Assembly (NCBI RefSeq): GCF_020164745.1
Contig: NZ_JAIUGV010000002.1
Location: 372,001 to 436,000, forward strand
DNA from: Mesorhizobium sp. ES1-4
GTDB taxonomy: Bacteria; Pseudomonadota; Alphaproteobacteria; Rhizobiales; Rhizobiaceae
Direction of reading: 5' to 3'
DNA length: 64,000 nucleotides
In this document: positions 8,523-18,493 of the stretch, in pieces
How the letters are laid out: the number at the start of each line of letters is the position of its first letter
Numbering within the stretch: the first letter of the stretch is position 1
The notes under the pieces: model-generated
The model's input: only the letters and a program-made list of their open reading frames with translations
What the model was told of the DNA's origin: nothing
Database searches by the model: none
Made by a program: the position numbers and the translations under genes

Positions 8523-9479
8523 ATGGCACTGAGAGCCGACGACCTGATCGACCGCCGCCGTTTGCGGCGCAAGCTGACATTCTGGCGTGTTGCGGCCATC
8601 GGCATCGTGGCGCTCGGAGTGATTGCGTTGTCGGCCTGGTTTTATCGCGACGATCTCGGCGGCTCGGCTGTCGACCACATCGCCAAGGTCAAGATCGAAG
8701 GCACGATCACCGAGGACGAGGAACTCATCAAGCGGCTGGAGGACATCCGCAAGTCGTCGAAGGTGAAAGGCGTGATCCTGGCGATCGATTCACCCGGCGG
8801 TACCACCGTCGGCGGTGAATCGATCTATGAGGAGGTGCGCAAGGTGGCCGCCGACAAGCCTGTCGTGGCCGAGGTCGGCACGCTCGCCGCGTCGGCGGGC
8901 TACATGATCGCAAGCGCCGCCGACCATATCGTCGCCCGCAAGACCTCGATCGTCGGCTCGATCGGCGTGCTGATCCAGTATCCTGACGTCAGCGGCCTGA
9001 TGGACAAGCTCGGCGTCAAGCTGGAGGAGGTGAAATCCTCGCCGCTGAAAGCCTCGCCCTCGCCCTTCAAGCCGACCAATGACGACGAGCGCGCCATGGT
9101 CCGCAAGCTCATCCTCGACAGCTACGACTGGTTCGTCGGCATCGTCGCGGAACGGCGCAAGATGACCCACGAACAGGCGCTGGCGCTCGCCGACGGTTCG
9201 ATCTTCACCGGCCGCCAGGGTGTTGCCAATGGACTGATCGACGCCGTCGGCGGCGAGTCGGTCGCGATCGACTGGCTGGCAACCAAGGGAGTGGATGGCA
9301 AGCTCAAGGTGGTCGAGTGGAAGGACACGGAACGGCGCGGCGGCTTCCTGTTCTCGAAGGCGATGGCACGCACGATCGCCGGCGCGCTCGGGCTGCCGGA
9401 CTCCGGCGGCGACGTCATCCATGAACTTGGCGCCGACCGCTTGTTTCTTGACGGTCTCGTTTCCGTCTGGCACCCTTGA
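8523..9479 (+). CDS. sppA: Signal peptide peptidase SppA, short form
   Basis: A 318-residue membrane-bound serine protease that degrades cleaved signal peptides. One N-terminal transmembrane helix (about 22-42) precedes an S49 peptidase domain. The catalytic Ser is in LAASAGY (about residue 124), and the Lys 52 residues later (about 176, SSPLKAS) fits the Ser-Lys dyad. IDSPGG marks the conserved fold. The ATG at 8523 is preferred over a GTG four codons upstream because GAGG lies at proper distance. The ihfB gene follows. Confidence 0.92.
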   Translation: MALRADDLIDRRRLRRKLTFWRVAAIGIVALGVIALSAWFYRDDLGGSAVDHIAKVKIEGTITEDEELIKRLEDIRKSSKVKGVILAIDSPGGTTVGGESIYEEVRKVAADKPVVAEVGTLAASAGYMIASAADHIVARKTSIVGSIGVLIQYPDVSGLMDKLGVKLEEVKSSPLKASPSPFKPTNDDERAMVRKLILDSYDWFVGIVAERRKMTHEQALALADGSIFTGRQGVANGLIDAVGGESVAIDWLATKGVDGKLKVVEWKDTERRGGFLFSKAMARTIAGALGLPDSGGDVIHELGADRLFLDGLVSVWHP

Positions 9480-9546
9480 GACAGCTGAAAAAGCAATAAA
9501 ATCATCCTAATAATTTGACCGAACTGCTTTCACGGGGACCCGTCTG

Positions 9547-9831
9547 ATGATCAAGTCCGAACTTGTGCAGATTATTGCCACGCGCAATCCGCATCTTTTC
9601 CTGCGCGACGTCGAAAACATCGTCGGCGCGATCTTCGATGAGATCACCGACGCCCTTGCCGAGGGGAACCGGGTCGAATTGCGCGGTTTCGGCGCTTTTT
9701 CGGTGAAGAACAGACCCGCCCGCACCGGCCGCAACCCGCGCACCGGTGAATCCGTCGAGGTGGAGGAGAAATGGGTGCCGTTCTTCAAGACCGGCAAGGA
9801 ACTGCGTGAAAGGCTGAACGGCAGCAAGTAA
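9547..9831 (+). CDS. ihfB: Integration host factor subunit beta
   Basis: A 94-residue DNA-bending protein of the HU/IHF family that pairs with IHF-alpha to bend DNA sharply in recombination, replication and sigma-54 promoters. The DNA-intercalating arm motif GRNPRTGE is at about residues 60-67, and the core [13 protein letters not shown] is typical. The start follows GGGGA. It lies between sppA and a LapA-domain gene, as in many rhizobia. Confidence 0.94.
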   Translation: MIKSELVQIIATRNPHLFLRDVENIVGAIFDEITDALAEGNRVELRGFGAFSVKNRPARTGRNPRTGESVEVEEKWVPFFKTGKELRERLNGSK

Positions 9832-9873
9832 TCGGGACGGACTTGTCCCGGCTCGCTTGCGACGGAAAACATC

Positions 9874-10206
9874 ATGCTCAATCGCTTCATGCTCATCGTG
9901 GTCTTCGTGCCCCTGGCGGTCATCCTGATCGCGCTGGCCGTCGCCAACCGAGAACTCGTCGCCTTCACGCTGGACCCGTTCAACCCCGGCAATCCCAAGC
10001 TGACGTTGACCTTGCCGCTGTTCATCTTCCTGTTTCTGGCGCTCGCCATCGGCATGGTCGTCGGCAGCCTGGCGACCTGGGTCAAGCAGGGCCGCTACCG
10101 CAAGCTCGCACGCCAGCGCGGCGTCGAGGCGGAAAACCTGCGCCAGGCGGTCAGCCGTGCGCCGGTTGCGCCACAGGGGCCGGTGCTGCCGAAGCCGACC
10201 AATTGA
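9874..10206 (+). CDS. LapA family (DUF1049) inner membrane protein
   Basis: A 110-residue protein with two transmembrane helices (about 5-25 and 45-68) and a cytoplasmic charged tail. The sequence AVANRELVAFTLDPF between the helices is the typical lipopolysaccharide assembly protein A domain. In enterobacteria LapA works with LapB to control LPS synthesis; here the role is inferred. It is 42 bases after ihfB and likely co-transcribed. Confidence 0.82.
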   Translation: MLNRFMLIVVFVPLAVILIALAVANRELVAFTLDPFNPGNPKLTLTLPLFIFLFLALAIGMVVGSLATWVKQGRYRKLARQRGVEAENLRQAVSRAPVAPQGPVLPKPTN

Positions 10207-10243
10207 GCCGCCGGCTGGCGGCTTTCGTTCCACGGAGCTTTTC

Positions 10244-11209
10244 ATGCTGACCATTTCGGCCGCCGAGGTCGATCGTGCGCTGACCTTTCCTGGACTGGTC
10301 GAGACGCTGCGCACCGCTTTTCGCGAGGGCGCGGTGCAGCCGGTCAGGCATCATCACGCGGTCGAACGGCCTGATGGTGCGGCGTCGACCCTGCTGCTGA
10401 TGCCGGCCTGGACCGATTTCAACGCCGCCGGCACCTCGGCCGGAGGTCATGTCGGCGTCAAGATCGTCACCGTCTCGCCCGACAACAATGCGATCGGCAA
10501 GCCCGCCGTGATGGGACTCTACCTCCTGCTTGATGGCAGCACCGGCGAACCGGAAGCCCTGATCGACGGCCAGCGGCTGACGCAGTGGCGCACGGCCTGT
10601 GCTTCGGCGCTCGCAGCGTCCTATCTCGCCCGCGACGACGCCTCGCGGCTGCTTGTGGTCGGCGCCGGCGCGCTCTCCCCCTTCCTCGCCAAGGCGCATA
10701 GCGCCGTGCGGCCAATCAAGACCATCCGCATCTGGAACCGCACCCCCGCCAACGCAGAGAAGGTCGCGGCCGATCTGCGCGCCGAGGGCTTCGCGGCCAG
10801 CGCCGCGACCGATCTCGATGCCGAGCTTGGCCTGGCCGACATCGTCTCCTCGGCGACAATCACCACCATGCCGCTGATCAAGGGTGCGTTGCTGCGGCCA
10901 GGAACCCATGTCGATCTGGTCGGCGGCTTCACCCCGACGATGCGCGAAAGCGATGACGACGCGATCATGCGCGCCCGCGTCTATGTCGACACCCGCGCCG
11001 GCGCCACCAAGGAGGCCGGCGACATCGTCCAGCCTCTGGCCTCCGGCGTGCTGAAACCGGAAGCCATCGTCGCCGACCTGCACGAACTTGCACGCGGCCA
11101 GAAAGAAGGCCGCGGCGGCCCCGGCGAGATCACGCTGTTCAAGTCGGTTGGCGCCGCGCTGGAGGACTTGGCCGCCGGCATTGCCGTCTACAAGGCGCTC
11201 AGGGGCTAG
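10244..11209 (+). CDS. Ornithine cyclodeaminase family protein
   Basis: A 321-residue member of the ornithine cyclodeaminase/mu-crystallin family, which uses bound NAD(H) for amino acid deamination or imine reduction. The Rossmann motif VVGAGALSPFLAKAH is near residues 137-155, and the substrate Lys region is VGVKIVTVSPDN. GGAG lies seven bases before the ATG. The substrate (ornithine, alanine, proline-like imines) cannot be fixed from sequence. Confidence 0.88.
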   Translation: MLTISAAEVDRALTFPGLVETLRTAFREGAVQPVRHHHAVERPDGAASTLLLMPAWTDFNAAGTSAGGHVGVKIVTVSPDNNAIGKPAVMGLYLLLDGSTGEPEALIDGQRLTQWRTACASALAASYLARDDASRLLVVGAGALSPFLAKAHSAVRPIKTIRIWNRTPANAEKVAADLRAEGFAASAATDLDAELGLADIVSSATITTMPLIKGALLRPGTHVDLVGGFTPTMRESDDDAIMRARVYVDTRAGATKEAGDIVQPLASGVLKPEAIVADLHELARGQKEGRGGPGEITLFKSVGAALEDLAAGIAVYKALRG

Positions 11210-11365
11210 CCGAAACAGGTTAGACATCCACCGCTCCCGCGATCCGGGCGAAATCGTCCGCGGTCACGGGGCTGAGCCATACGCGATCGCAATGTAGCGC
11301 GGGTTTGTTGCGCCGATGGGCATAGCTGTGGCAGAAGCGGGCCGAACCGCCGGAGAAGCTGCCTC

Positions 11366-12457
11366 TTGAAGTCTTTTCGCGACAAACGCCGCGACGGCCG
11401 CCCGCGCCAGCCGGGTAAAGGCGAAGCCGCGCAACCGAGTCCGCCGGAAGGCCGCGGAACAGCCAAGCCGGAAGCCAGGCCGCAGGTGCGGCCCGGCCCG
11501 AAGCCGGATAGCCAACCCCAGCCGAAATCAGCACCTCGCGACCTTGCCCGTCGCGACGGCGCCCTGCCGGCCGAACAACTGCCGCTGATCCTCGAAGTGG
11601 CGCCGAATGCCGATTATGCTTTGCTCGACAGCGGCGCGGGACAAAAGCTCGAACAATACGGTCCCTACCGCATCGTGCGCCCCGAGGGCCAGGCGATCTG
11701 GCAAAAGGCCCTGCCGGCAAAGGACTGGGAGCGTGCTGACGCCATCTTCACCGGCGACACCGACGAGGAAGGCATCGGCCGCTGGCGTTTCCCGAAAATG
11801 CCGCTCGGCGAAACTTGGCCGATGAAGCATGACGGCATCGATTATCTCGGCCGTTTCACTTCGTTTCGCCATGTCGGCGTCTTTCCCGAGCAGGCCTCGC
11901 ATTGGGACCATATGGCCGGGCTGATCGCGGCGGCAAAACGCCCGGTCAAGGTGCTGAACCTGTTCGGCTATACGGGGCTCGCGTCTCTCGTGGCAGCCCG
12001 CGCCGGCGCCGAGGTCACCCATGTCGACGCCTCGAAGAAGGCGATCGGCTGGGCGCGAGAGAACCAGGAGATTGCCGGCCTTGGCGCCAAGCCTATCCGC
12101 TGGATCGTCGACGACGCGGTGAAGTTCGCGGAGCGCGAGGCGCGACGCGGCAGCCGCTACGACATTATCCTGTTCGATCCGCCGGCCTATGGCCGCGGTC
12201 CCAAGGGCGAGGTCTGGCAATTGTTCGAGGACCTGCCTGACCTGACGGACCTCTGTCGCTCCATCCTGACCCCAAAACCGCTTGCCGTGGTGCTGACCGC
12301 CTATTCCATCCGCGCCTCCTTCTTCGCCATCCACGCTCTGATGCGCGACACTTTTGCCGGCATGGGTGGCAAGGTCGAATCGGGAGAGCTGATCATCCGT
12401 GAAAAGTCCGCCGGCCGGGCGCTTTCGACTTCACTGTTTTCGCGCTGGGTGGCCTGA
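11366..12457 (+). CDS. Class I SAM-dependent methyltransferase, RlmI/RlmK-like
   Basis: A 363-residue protein. The first 60 residues are Pro/Arg/Gln-rich and low in complexity; the rest is a class I methyltransferase fold with the SAM motif LNLFGYTGLAS (about residue 194) and FDPPAYGRGPKGE (about 268). These resemble 23S rRNA cytosine methyltransferases, although the PUA domain of RlmI is not apparent. The TTG start at 11366 follows GGAGAAG by seven bases; no ATG fits. The next gene, a SpoU methyltransferase, starts one base after the stop, so both may modify rRNA. Confidence 0.85.
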   Translation: MKSFRDKRRDGRPRQPGKGEAAQPSPPEGRGTAKPEARPQVRPGPKPDSQPQPKSAPRDLARRDGALPAEQLPLILEVAPNADYALLDSGAGQKLEQYGPYRIVRPEGQAIWQKALPAKDWERADAIFTGDTDEEGIGRWRFPKMPLGETWPMKHDGIDYLGRFTSFRHVGVFPEQASHWDHMAGLIAAAKRPVKVLNLFGYTGLASLVAARAGAEVTHVDASKKAIGWARENQEIAGLGAKPIRWIVDDAVKFAEREARRGSRYDIILFDPPAYGRGPKGEVWQLFEDLPDLTDLCRSILTPKPLAVVLTAYSIRASFFAIHALMRDTFAGMGGKVESGELIIREKSAGRALSTSLFSRWVA

Positions 12458-12458
12458 C

Positions 12459-13316
12459 ATGAACGAACGGCACGCTGGCGCCCCCGGCCAGGTGAAGGAA
12501 GTCACCAGCCTCGCCAACCCGCTGGTCAAGGACATCAAGGCACTCGCCTTGAAAAAATTCCGCGACCAGCAGAACGCCTTCATGGCCGAAGGACTGAAGC
12601 TGGTCATCGATGCGCTCGACTTGGGTTGGCAGATCAGGACGCTAGTTTTCGCCAAGGCCGGACGCGGCAATGCTGCCGTGGAAAAGGTCGCGGCGCGCAC
12701 GGTTGCGGCCGGCGGCACCGTGCTCGAAGTGTCGGAAAAAGTGCTTGTCGCCATCACCCGCCGCGACAATCCGCAGATGGTGGTCGGCGTCTTCTCGCAG
12801 AAATTCCTGGCCTTGAAGGACATCCGTGCCGACAATGGCGATGTCTGGGTGGCGCTCGACCGGGTGCGCGACCCCGGCAATCTCGGCACCGTCATCCGCA
12901 CCGTCGATGCTGTCGGCGCCAAGGGCGTCATTCTGGTCGGCGACACCACCGACCCGTTTTCCGTCGAGACGGTACGCGCCACCATGGGATCGATCTTCGC
13001 CGTTCCGGTCGCCAGGGCGGCGACCGATGCCTTCCTCGCCTGGCGCGGCGGATTTTCAGGTCTCGTTGTTGGCACCCATCTGAAGGGCGCGGTCGACTAC
13101 CGCTCGGTCGATTTTTCACGTGGGCCGGTGCTTTTGATGATGGGCAACGAACAGCAGGGCCTGCCCGAAAGCCTGGCGGCAAGCTGCGACAGGCTGCTCA
13201 GAATTCCGCAGGCGGGCCGCGCCGACTCGCTCAATCTGGCGGTCGCCACCGGCATCATGCTGTTCGAGATCAGGCGCGGCGCGCTGAAACTCGAACCAAT
13301 CCCGGGCCAGCAATGA
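12459..13316 (+). CDS. TrmH/SpoU family RNA 2'-O-methyltransferase
   Basis: A 285-residue SPOUT methyltransferase. An N-terminal substrate-binding domain (about 10-95) precedes the knotted SAM domain with motif 1 NLGTVIRT (about 142), motif 2 LLMMGNEQQGL (about 228) and motif 3 SLNLAVATGI (about 258). It likely methylates a ribose in 23S rRNA or tRNA; the target is not determined. It begins one base after the preceding methyltransferase stop and is followed closely by lspA. Confidence 0.9.
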   Translation: MNERHAGAPGQVKEVTSLANPLVKDIKALALKKFRDQQNAFMAEGLKLVIDALDLGWQIRTLVFAKAGRGNAAVEKVAARTVAAGGTVLEVSEKVLVAITRRDNPQMVVGVFSQKFLALKDIRADNGDVWVALDRVRDPGNLGTVIRTVDAVGAKGVILVGDTTDPFSVETVRATMGSIFAVPVARAATDAFLAWRGGFSGLVVGTHLKGAVDYRSVDFSRGPVLLMMGNEQQGLPESLAASCDRLLRIPQAGRADSLNLAVATGIMLFEIRRGALKLEPIPGQQ

Positions 13317-13329
13317 AGGTTGTCCAATC

Positions 13330-13827
13330 GTGAAATCATGGTCTCCCTACGCGCTGCTCGTCATCGTGGCCATCGCGCTCGACCAATGGATAAAGACGGT
13401 GGTCGAAGCCGGACTGCCCTTTCAGGAAAAGCTCGACCTCTTGCCCTTCCTGGCGCTGTTTCGCACCTACAACACCGGCATCGCCTTCTCGATGTTCTCC
13501 TCCTTCGGCGACACCGGCCTCGTGGTCATCGCTGTGCTGGTCGTTGCTTTCGTGCTTTACCTCGCCACGCGCACGCCCTCGGGCCACGTCATCGCCCGCA
13601 TCGGCTTTGCCCTGATCATCGGCGGCGCGCTGGGCAATTTGATCGATCGTGCCGTCTACGGCCATGTCATCGATTACATCCTGTTCCACACGCCGGTCTG
13701 GTCCTTCGCCGTCTTCAATCTTGCGGATGCCTTCATTTCCGTGGGCGCGGCGCTGGTCGTCTTCGACGAACTCGTCGGCTGGCGCCGTGAACCGAAACCT
13801 TCGAACGCCAAGCCTTCCAAAGATTGA
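13330..13827 (+). CDS. lspA: Lipoprotein signal peptidase LspA
   Basis: A 165-residue aspartic protease with four transmembrane helices that cleaves prolipoproteins before the lipidated cysteine. The conserved blocks are YNTGIAFS (about 47-54), GGALGNLIDR with catalytic Asp106, and VFNLADAFI with Asp133. The GTG start follows AAGG. It is 13 bases after the SpoU methyltransferase gene. Confidence 0.95.
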   Translation: MKSWSPYALLVIVAIALDQWIKTVVEAGLPFQEKLDLLPFLALFRTYNTGIAFSMFSSFGDTGLVVIAVLVVAFVLYLATRTPSGHVIARIGFALIIGGALGNLIDRAVYGHVIDYILFHTPVWSFAVFNLADAFISVGAALVVFDELVGWRREPKPSNAKPSKD

Positions 13828-13882
13828 CCCCACGCGGCCATCGCCGCACAGTCAAACGCCCAGCAAGTTCGCGGAGAAAAAG

Positions 13883-14872
13883 ATGACCGAAACATTCAAA
13901 GCCATCCTCGTTTCGCGCGACGCCGAGAAAAAACAGTCGGTCGCCGTGACCGATCTCACCGACGCCGATCTGATGGAGGGCGACGTCACCATCGCGGTCG
14001 AGGCAACGACGGTGAACTACAAGGATGGACTGGCCATTACGGGCAAGGCGCCGGTGATCCGCCGATGGCCCCTGGTGCCGGGCATCGACCTCGCCGGCAC
14101 GGTCATCTCCTCCTCCAATCCCGACTGGAGCAAGGGTGACAAGGTCATCCTGAACGGCTGGGGCGTTGGCGAAACCCATTTCGGCGCCTATGCCGGGCGC
14201 GCCCGCGTGAAGGGCGACTGGCTGGTGCCGTTGCCGGAAGGCATGAGCGCGCATGATGCCATGGCGGTCGGCACCGCCGGCTACACGGCCATGCTTTGCG
14301 TCATGGCATTGGAGCGGCATGGCATCCTGCCCGATCGCGGCCCTGTCGTGGTGACGGGCGCTGCGGGCGGCGTCGGTTCGGTCGCGGTCTCGATCCTGTC
14401 CAGCCTCGGCTACCATGTCATCGCTTCGACCGGCCGCAATGCCGAAAGCCCTTATCTGATCAACCTTGGCGCCGCCGAAGTGATATCGCGCGACGAACTC
14501 AACCAGCCGGCCAAACCGCTGGCCAAGGAACGTTGGGCCGGCGGCGTCGATTCGGTCGGCAGCCACACGCTGGCCAACGTCCTGTCGATGACCTCCTATG
14601 GCGGGGCGGTCGCCGCCTGCGGCCTGGCCGGCGGCATGGACCTGCCGTCGAGCGTGGCGCCCTTCATCCTGCGCGGCGTCTCCCTGCTCGGCATTGATTC
14701 GGTGATGGCGCCGAAGGCCGTACGCCTCGAAGCCTGGCGGCGCATTGGCTCCGATCTCGATGTGAACAAGCTGGCCAGCCTATCCACGACCATCGGCTTC
14801 GACGGCATCGTCAGTGCGGCACACGACATCGTCGACGGCAAGATCCGCGGCCGGGTCGTCGTCGACATGTGA
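13883..14872 (+). CDS. AcuI/YhdH-type acrylyl-CoA reductase-like oxidoreductase
   Basis: A 329-residue NADPH-dependent medium-chain reductase without the zinc-binding residues of alcohol dehydrogenases. The opening ETFKAILV and NYKDGLAITGKAPVIRRWP are typical of the YhdH/AcuI family, and the nucleotide motif is VVVTGAAGGVGSVAVSIL (about 150). Family members reduce acryloyl-CoA and guard against its toxicity. GGAG precedes the ATG. It probably has its own role and is not tied to its neighbours. Confidence 0.9.
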   Translation: MTETFKAILVSRDAEKKQSVAVTDLTDADLMEGDVTIAVEATTVNYKDGLAITGKAPVIRRWPLVPGIDLAGTVISSSNPDWSKGDKVILNGWGVGETHFGAYAGRARVKGDWLVPLPEGMSAHDAMAVGTAGYTAMLCVMALERHGILPDRGPVVVTGAAGGVGSVAVSILSSLGYHVIASTGRNAESPYLINLGAAEVISRDELNQPAKPLAKERWAGGVDSVGSHTLANVLSMTSYGGAVAACGLAGGMDLPSSVAPFILRGVSLLGIDSVMAPKAVRLEAWRRIGSDLDVNKLASLSTTIGFDGIVSAAHDIVDGKIRGRVVVDM

Positions 14873-15015
14873 CCGGGTCGGGCACCGCAGGCGCCGGACG
14901 GAATTGCCCCATCAGTTGGCAAATCCGTCGCCGCCGGGGTGAAAACGCCCTATCCGCTAAAATTCGAACGATCCCCCGCAATTTTCCATAATCTCTGTCT
15001 GGCAAAGGATTCCGC

Positions 15016-17307
15016 ATGATGGCGGAATCCGACAGCCCACAGGCCGACGCCGGCGACGACATTGATGCGGCACCGGTGCAAACGACGGCATCGGCGCGGC
15101 AGTTCATCGCCGCGCCGCCGCTGGTGCCCGATCAGCAACCCGCCAAGCGCGAAGGCCTGCCGATCTTGACCTTCGTTGTCATGGTGCTGGCCGGCCTGTC
15201 ATACCTGACCGGCGCGCCGGCCTTCATCAGCCTGGCGTTGCTGGCAACAGGGCTTGCCGGCCTGGCCGTGCATCTGCGCGCCAGGCGCAGCGCACGCCGC
15301 ACAACTGTCCTGCTCGACGAGACCACCGCCCGCAACCGGGCCGAGATCGAGACGCTGGCCGACCGCATGTGGGAGATGCAGGAAAGCGAGGAGCGCTTTC
15401 GCGGTCTCATCGACGCGCTCGGCGATCTCGTCATCCATCGCGACCGCGACGGTCACATCGTCTATGCCAACAAGGTATTCGCCGATCTCGTCGGAACCGA
15501 TCCGCGCGACCTTGCCGGCAAGACGCTGGCCGAACTCGGCATCGAGGTCGGCATCGTTCCCGATGCGGCTTTCTCCGACCATGAATGCCTGAGTTCCACC
15601 GACGTTGCCATCCGCACGCCCACCGGCCCGCGCTGGTTCTCATGGATCGAGTTGTCGGTGCGCGACAAGGACAGCGATGCCGTCTCGCATCGAGCCATCG
15701 CCCGCGACATCACCGCACGCAAGCGCGCCGAATCGTCCATGATCACCGCGCGTGAGCGGGCCGAGTTCGCAAGCCAGGCCAAGTCGCGCTTTCTCGCCAC
15801 CGTCAGCCATGAGATCCGCACCCCGATGAATGGCATCATGGGCATGGCCAGACTGCTCGCCGACACCAGTCTTTCGCCGGAGCAGCAAACCTATGTCGGC
15901 GCCATCTCGACCTCGGCCAGCGCCTTGCTTGCCCTGATCGAGGACCTGCTCGACTATTCCAAGATCGAGGCCGGGCGCTTCGATCCCGAACCGCAACCCA
16001 TGTCCGTGCGCGAGATCGCCGACAACATCATCGAATTGATGGCCGCGCGCGCCTTCGCCAAGAATATCGGCCTCGGCTGCCATGTCGAACCGGATGTGCC
16101 GCACATGATCACCGCCGATCCGGGCCGGGTCAGGCAGGTGCTGCTCAACCTTATCGGCAACGCCATCAAGTTCACCGACAGCGGCGGCGTGCTGGTCAGC
16201 GTCGCACGCGTCCGCACCGAGACCACCGACCGCATCTGCTTCACCATCGCCGATACCGGTCCTGGCCTGCGCGACGAGGACATGGAGCGCATTTTCGAGG
16301 AGTTCGAGCAGGCCGACGGCACCTCGACGCGCACGCATGGCGGTGCTGGACTGGGACTTGCCATCTCCAAGCGCCTGGTTGCCGCCATGGGCGGCACGAT
16401 TTCGGTTTCCAGCCGACTTGGCCAGGGATCGGAATTCGTCTTCGAGATTCCAGCCATAGCGGCCACCGAGCCACCGCAGGGCCGATTGAACGCACTTGCC
16501 GGTCGACGCGCCGTGATCCTGTCCAAGAATAGCGTCGAGGCCGACGCCATCGCCCGCACCATCCGCGCCAATGGGGGCGCGGCCGGCATCGCAACCACCG
16601 TGGCCCAGGCCGCATCCCTCGCCGACGGCTGCGACGTACTTCTGGTCGACGCGGCCATGGAAGAGAGTGACGGGAAGCTGCTCAAGCGGCTTCGCCAGCA
16701 TGGGTTCTCCGATTGCGAAGCCGTCACGCTGATCGCCCCCACCGACCGCGGCATGCTTAGCGAGTTTCGTGCCAGCGGCTATGCGACATTCCTTGCCCGG
16801 CCGGTGCGCGGAGGAACGCTTTTGCGTGTCCTTTTGAGCAGCCACGCATCGGTCCTCGCCCCGCCGCAACCGGAGAGACGCCGCGCACCCGCGCCTCGTG
16901 CCTCGGGCCGACGCCAGCATGGCCTGTCCGTGCTGATCGCCGAGGACAACGACATCAATGCCATGCTGGCCCGCGCAACGCTGTTGAAGGCCGGACATCG
17001 CGTCAAGGTGGTCGGCAACGGCAAGGCCGCCGTCGAGGCGGTCATAGGCGCCGGTCACAACCGGCGCTTCGACGTGGTGCTGATGGATCTGCATATGCCG
17101 GTCATGGACGGGCTGGACGCCATCGCCGCGATCCGCCGCCATGAGGAAGAAGCCTCCGTGCCGCCGGTGCCGATCATGGTGCTGTCGGCCGACAGCCAGG
17201 AAAAGACCCGCCATGCGGTGCTCGCCCACGGCGCCAGCGGCTTCGTCACCAAGCCGCTCGACCCCGACGCGCTGGTCAGTGCCGTCGAAGGCCAGGTCGC
17301 CGCTTGA
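15016..17307 (+). CDS. Hybrid sensor histidine kinase/response regulator with PAS domain
   Basis: A 763-residue inner-membrane kinase. Two closely spaced helices (about 52-90) are followed by a PAS domain (about 125-240), a HisKA domain with His265 in [10 protein letters not shown], an HATPase domain (N box NAIKFTD near 380, G box AGLGLAIS near 445), a degenerate receiver (about 495-610) that lacks the N-terminal acidic pair, and a complete receiver with Asp691 in [11 protein letters not shown]. There is almost no periplasmic loop, so the signal is probably sensed in the cytoplasm or membrane. No cognate regulator is adjacent. Confidence 0.92.
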   Translation: MMAESDSPQADAGDDIDAAPVQTTASARQFIAAPPLVPDQQPAKREGLPILTFVVMVLAGLSYLTGAPAFISLALLATGLAGLAVHLRARRSARRTTVLLDETTARNRAEIETLADRMWEMQESEERFRGLIDALGDLVIHRDRDGHIVYANKVFADLVGTDPRDLAGKTLAELGIEVGIVPDAAFSDHECLSSTDVAIRTPTGPRWFSWIELSVRDKDSDAVSHRAIARDITARKRAESSMITARERAEFASQAKSRFLATVSHEIRTPMNGIMGMARLLADTSLSPEQQTYVGAISTSASALLALIEDLLDYSKIEAGRFDPEPQPMSVREIADNIIELMAARAFAKNIGLGCHVEPDVPHMITADPGRVRQVLLNLIGNAIKFTDSGGVLVSVARVRTETTDRICFTIADTGPGLRDEDMERIFEEFEQADGTSTRTHGGAGLGLAISKRLVAAMGGTISVSSRLGQGSEFVFEIPAIAATEPPQGRLNALAGRRAVILSKNSVEADAIARTIRANGGAAGIATTVAQAASLADGCDVLLVDAAMEESDGKLLKRLRQHGFSDCEAVTLIAPTDRGMLSEFRASGYATFLARPVRGGTLLRVLLSSHASVLAPPQPERRRAPAPRASGRRQHGLSVLIAEDNDINAMLARATLLKAGHRVKVVGNGKAAVEAVIGAGHNRRFDVVLMDLHMPVMDGLDAIAAIRRHEEEASVPPVPIMVLSADSQEKTRHAVLAHGASGFVTKPLDPDALVSAVEGQVAA

Positions 17308-17466
17308 GTCGACTTTTCCCGGTGCGTGACTGACGAAGGCCGTCAGAAAAACGGCCCGGTTTCGGCGTCCGCGCACGCGGCGCGCCTGGGCTCTTGTGAC
17401 GCAAGGTAGCCGGTTGATCGTTTTCGCCAGCCGACGAAGTATTGCCCGCGACGCCGTATCACGGTA

Positions 17467-17484
17467 CTGTCACAATCCTGTTGC
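17467..17484 (+). promoter_or_regulatory. Predicted Pho box upstream of olsB
   Basis: CTGTCAC and CTGTTGC stand as direct 7-base repeats 4 bases apart (11-base period), the layout of a rhizobial PhoB site (CTGTCAT repeated). It lies about 50 bases before the olsB start. Ornithine lipid synthesis via OlsB is known to be phosphate-regulated in Sinorhizobium. Confidence 0.6.
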
Positions 17485-17535
17485 ACCTACACCGTATCCC
17501 CGTGCCAAGAGGGATGGCTCGAAGGAGAATCACTC

Positions 17536-18423
17536 GTGCATACAGTTATGCCGGAATGTGACACTCGGCCGAACGCCAGCAGCGCCTTGCTCGCCGGACG
17601 TAATGTCGATTGCGTCATGAAAGGCGCAGCGCTCGGCCGTATCGGCAATCTGGAAGTTCGGCTCGCCCGCAACGGGGCCGAGATCGCGGCCGCGCAGGAA
17701 GTGCGTTACCGTGTATTTTATGACGAGCTTGGCGCCAGGAAAGACCTGTTCCAGGCGCAGGACCGCCGCGATTCCGACCGCTTCGATCCGCTGTGTGACC
17801 ATCTGCTCGTCCTCGATACCACGCTTTCTGGCCCTGAGCATCGCCGCATCGTCGGCACCTATCGCTTGCTGCGGCAAGAAATCGCGGCAACTGCCGGAGG
17901 CTTCTATTCCGAAGGCGAGTTCGAGCTCACCAAGCTCATAGCCCGTCACCCAGGACAGCGTTTCCTCGAGCTCGGCCGGTCCTGCGTTTTGCCGGAATAC
18001 CGTTCGAAGCGCACCATCGAAGCGCTGTGGCAAGGTATCTGGGCCTATATCAATCATTACGAAATCGGCGTGATGACCGGCTGTGCTTCCTTCCACGGCA
18101 CCGTGCCGGCCGCGCATGCCGAGGCGCTCACCTATCTCGCCCATCACTGCCGGACCAATTCGGCCTGGGATGTGCGCGCTGTGTCCGGGCGTTATTGCTC
18201 CATGGACCTGATGCCGATCGAGGCGGTCAACACCAAGGCCGCAATCGCTGCGATGCCGCCCCTGGTCAAGGGCTATTTGCGGGTAGGCGCTCGCATCGGC
18301 GATGGTTGCGTCATCGACCGCGAATTCTCCACGGTCGACGTTTTCGTGGTGATGCCGGTCAAGGAGATCGGCGCCCGCTACGTCAACTATTATGGCGGGG
18401 AAGCCCAGCGCTTCGCCGCGTGA
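17536..18423 (+). CDS. olsB: L-ornithine N-alpha-acyltransferase OlsB
   Basis: A 295-residue GNAT-fold enzyme that transfers a 3-hydroxyacyl chain from acyl-ACP to the alpha-amino group of ornithine, the first step of ornithine lipid synthesis. Recognisable stretches are VRYRVFYDELGA, the core ELGRSCVLPEYR (about 155) and GCASFHGT. The GTG start has AAGGAGA seven bases upstream. olsA is not next to it. A Pho-box-like site upstream suggests induction under phosphate limitation, when these phosphorus-free lipids replace phospholipids. Confidence 0.92.
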   Translation: MHTVMPECDTRPNASSALLAGRNVDCVMKGAALGRIGNLEVRLARNGAEIAAAQEVRYRVFYDELGARKDLFQAQDRRDSDRFDPLCDHLLVLDTTLSGPEHRRIVGTYRLLRQEIAATAGGFYSEGEFELTKLIARHPGQRFLELGRSCVLPEYRSKRTIEALWQGIWAYINHYEIGVMTGCASFHGTVPAAHAEALTYLAHHCRTNSAWDVRAVSGRYCSMDLMPIEAVNTKAAIAAMPPLVKGYLRVGARIGDGCVIDREFSTVDVFVVMPVKEIGARYVNYYGGEAQRFAA

Positions 18424-18493
18424 GGCAAAGACAGTCCGGCAAACGCCACGATTGCGCTCCTGTGACTGCCGACTATTCCCTACTCACCACTCC

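Noticed and set aside
11220..11720. Minus-strand open frame across the gap before the methyltransferase
   Set aside because: Mostly antisense to the methyltransferase N-terminus; composition typical of high-GC shadow frames.
15640..17376. Long minus-strand frame (578 codons) opposite the hybrid kinase
   Set aside because: No homology-like motifs; long antisense frames are expected in high-GC coding DNA, and the plus strand has complete kinase domains.
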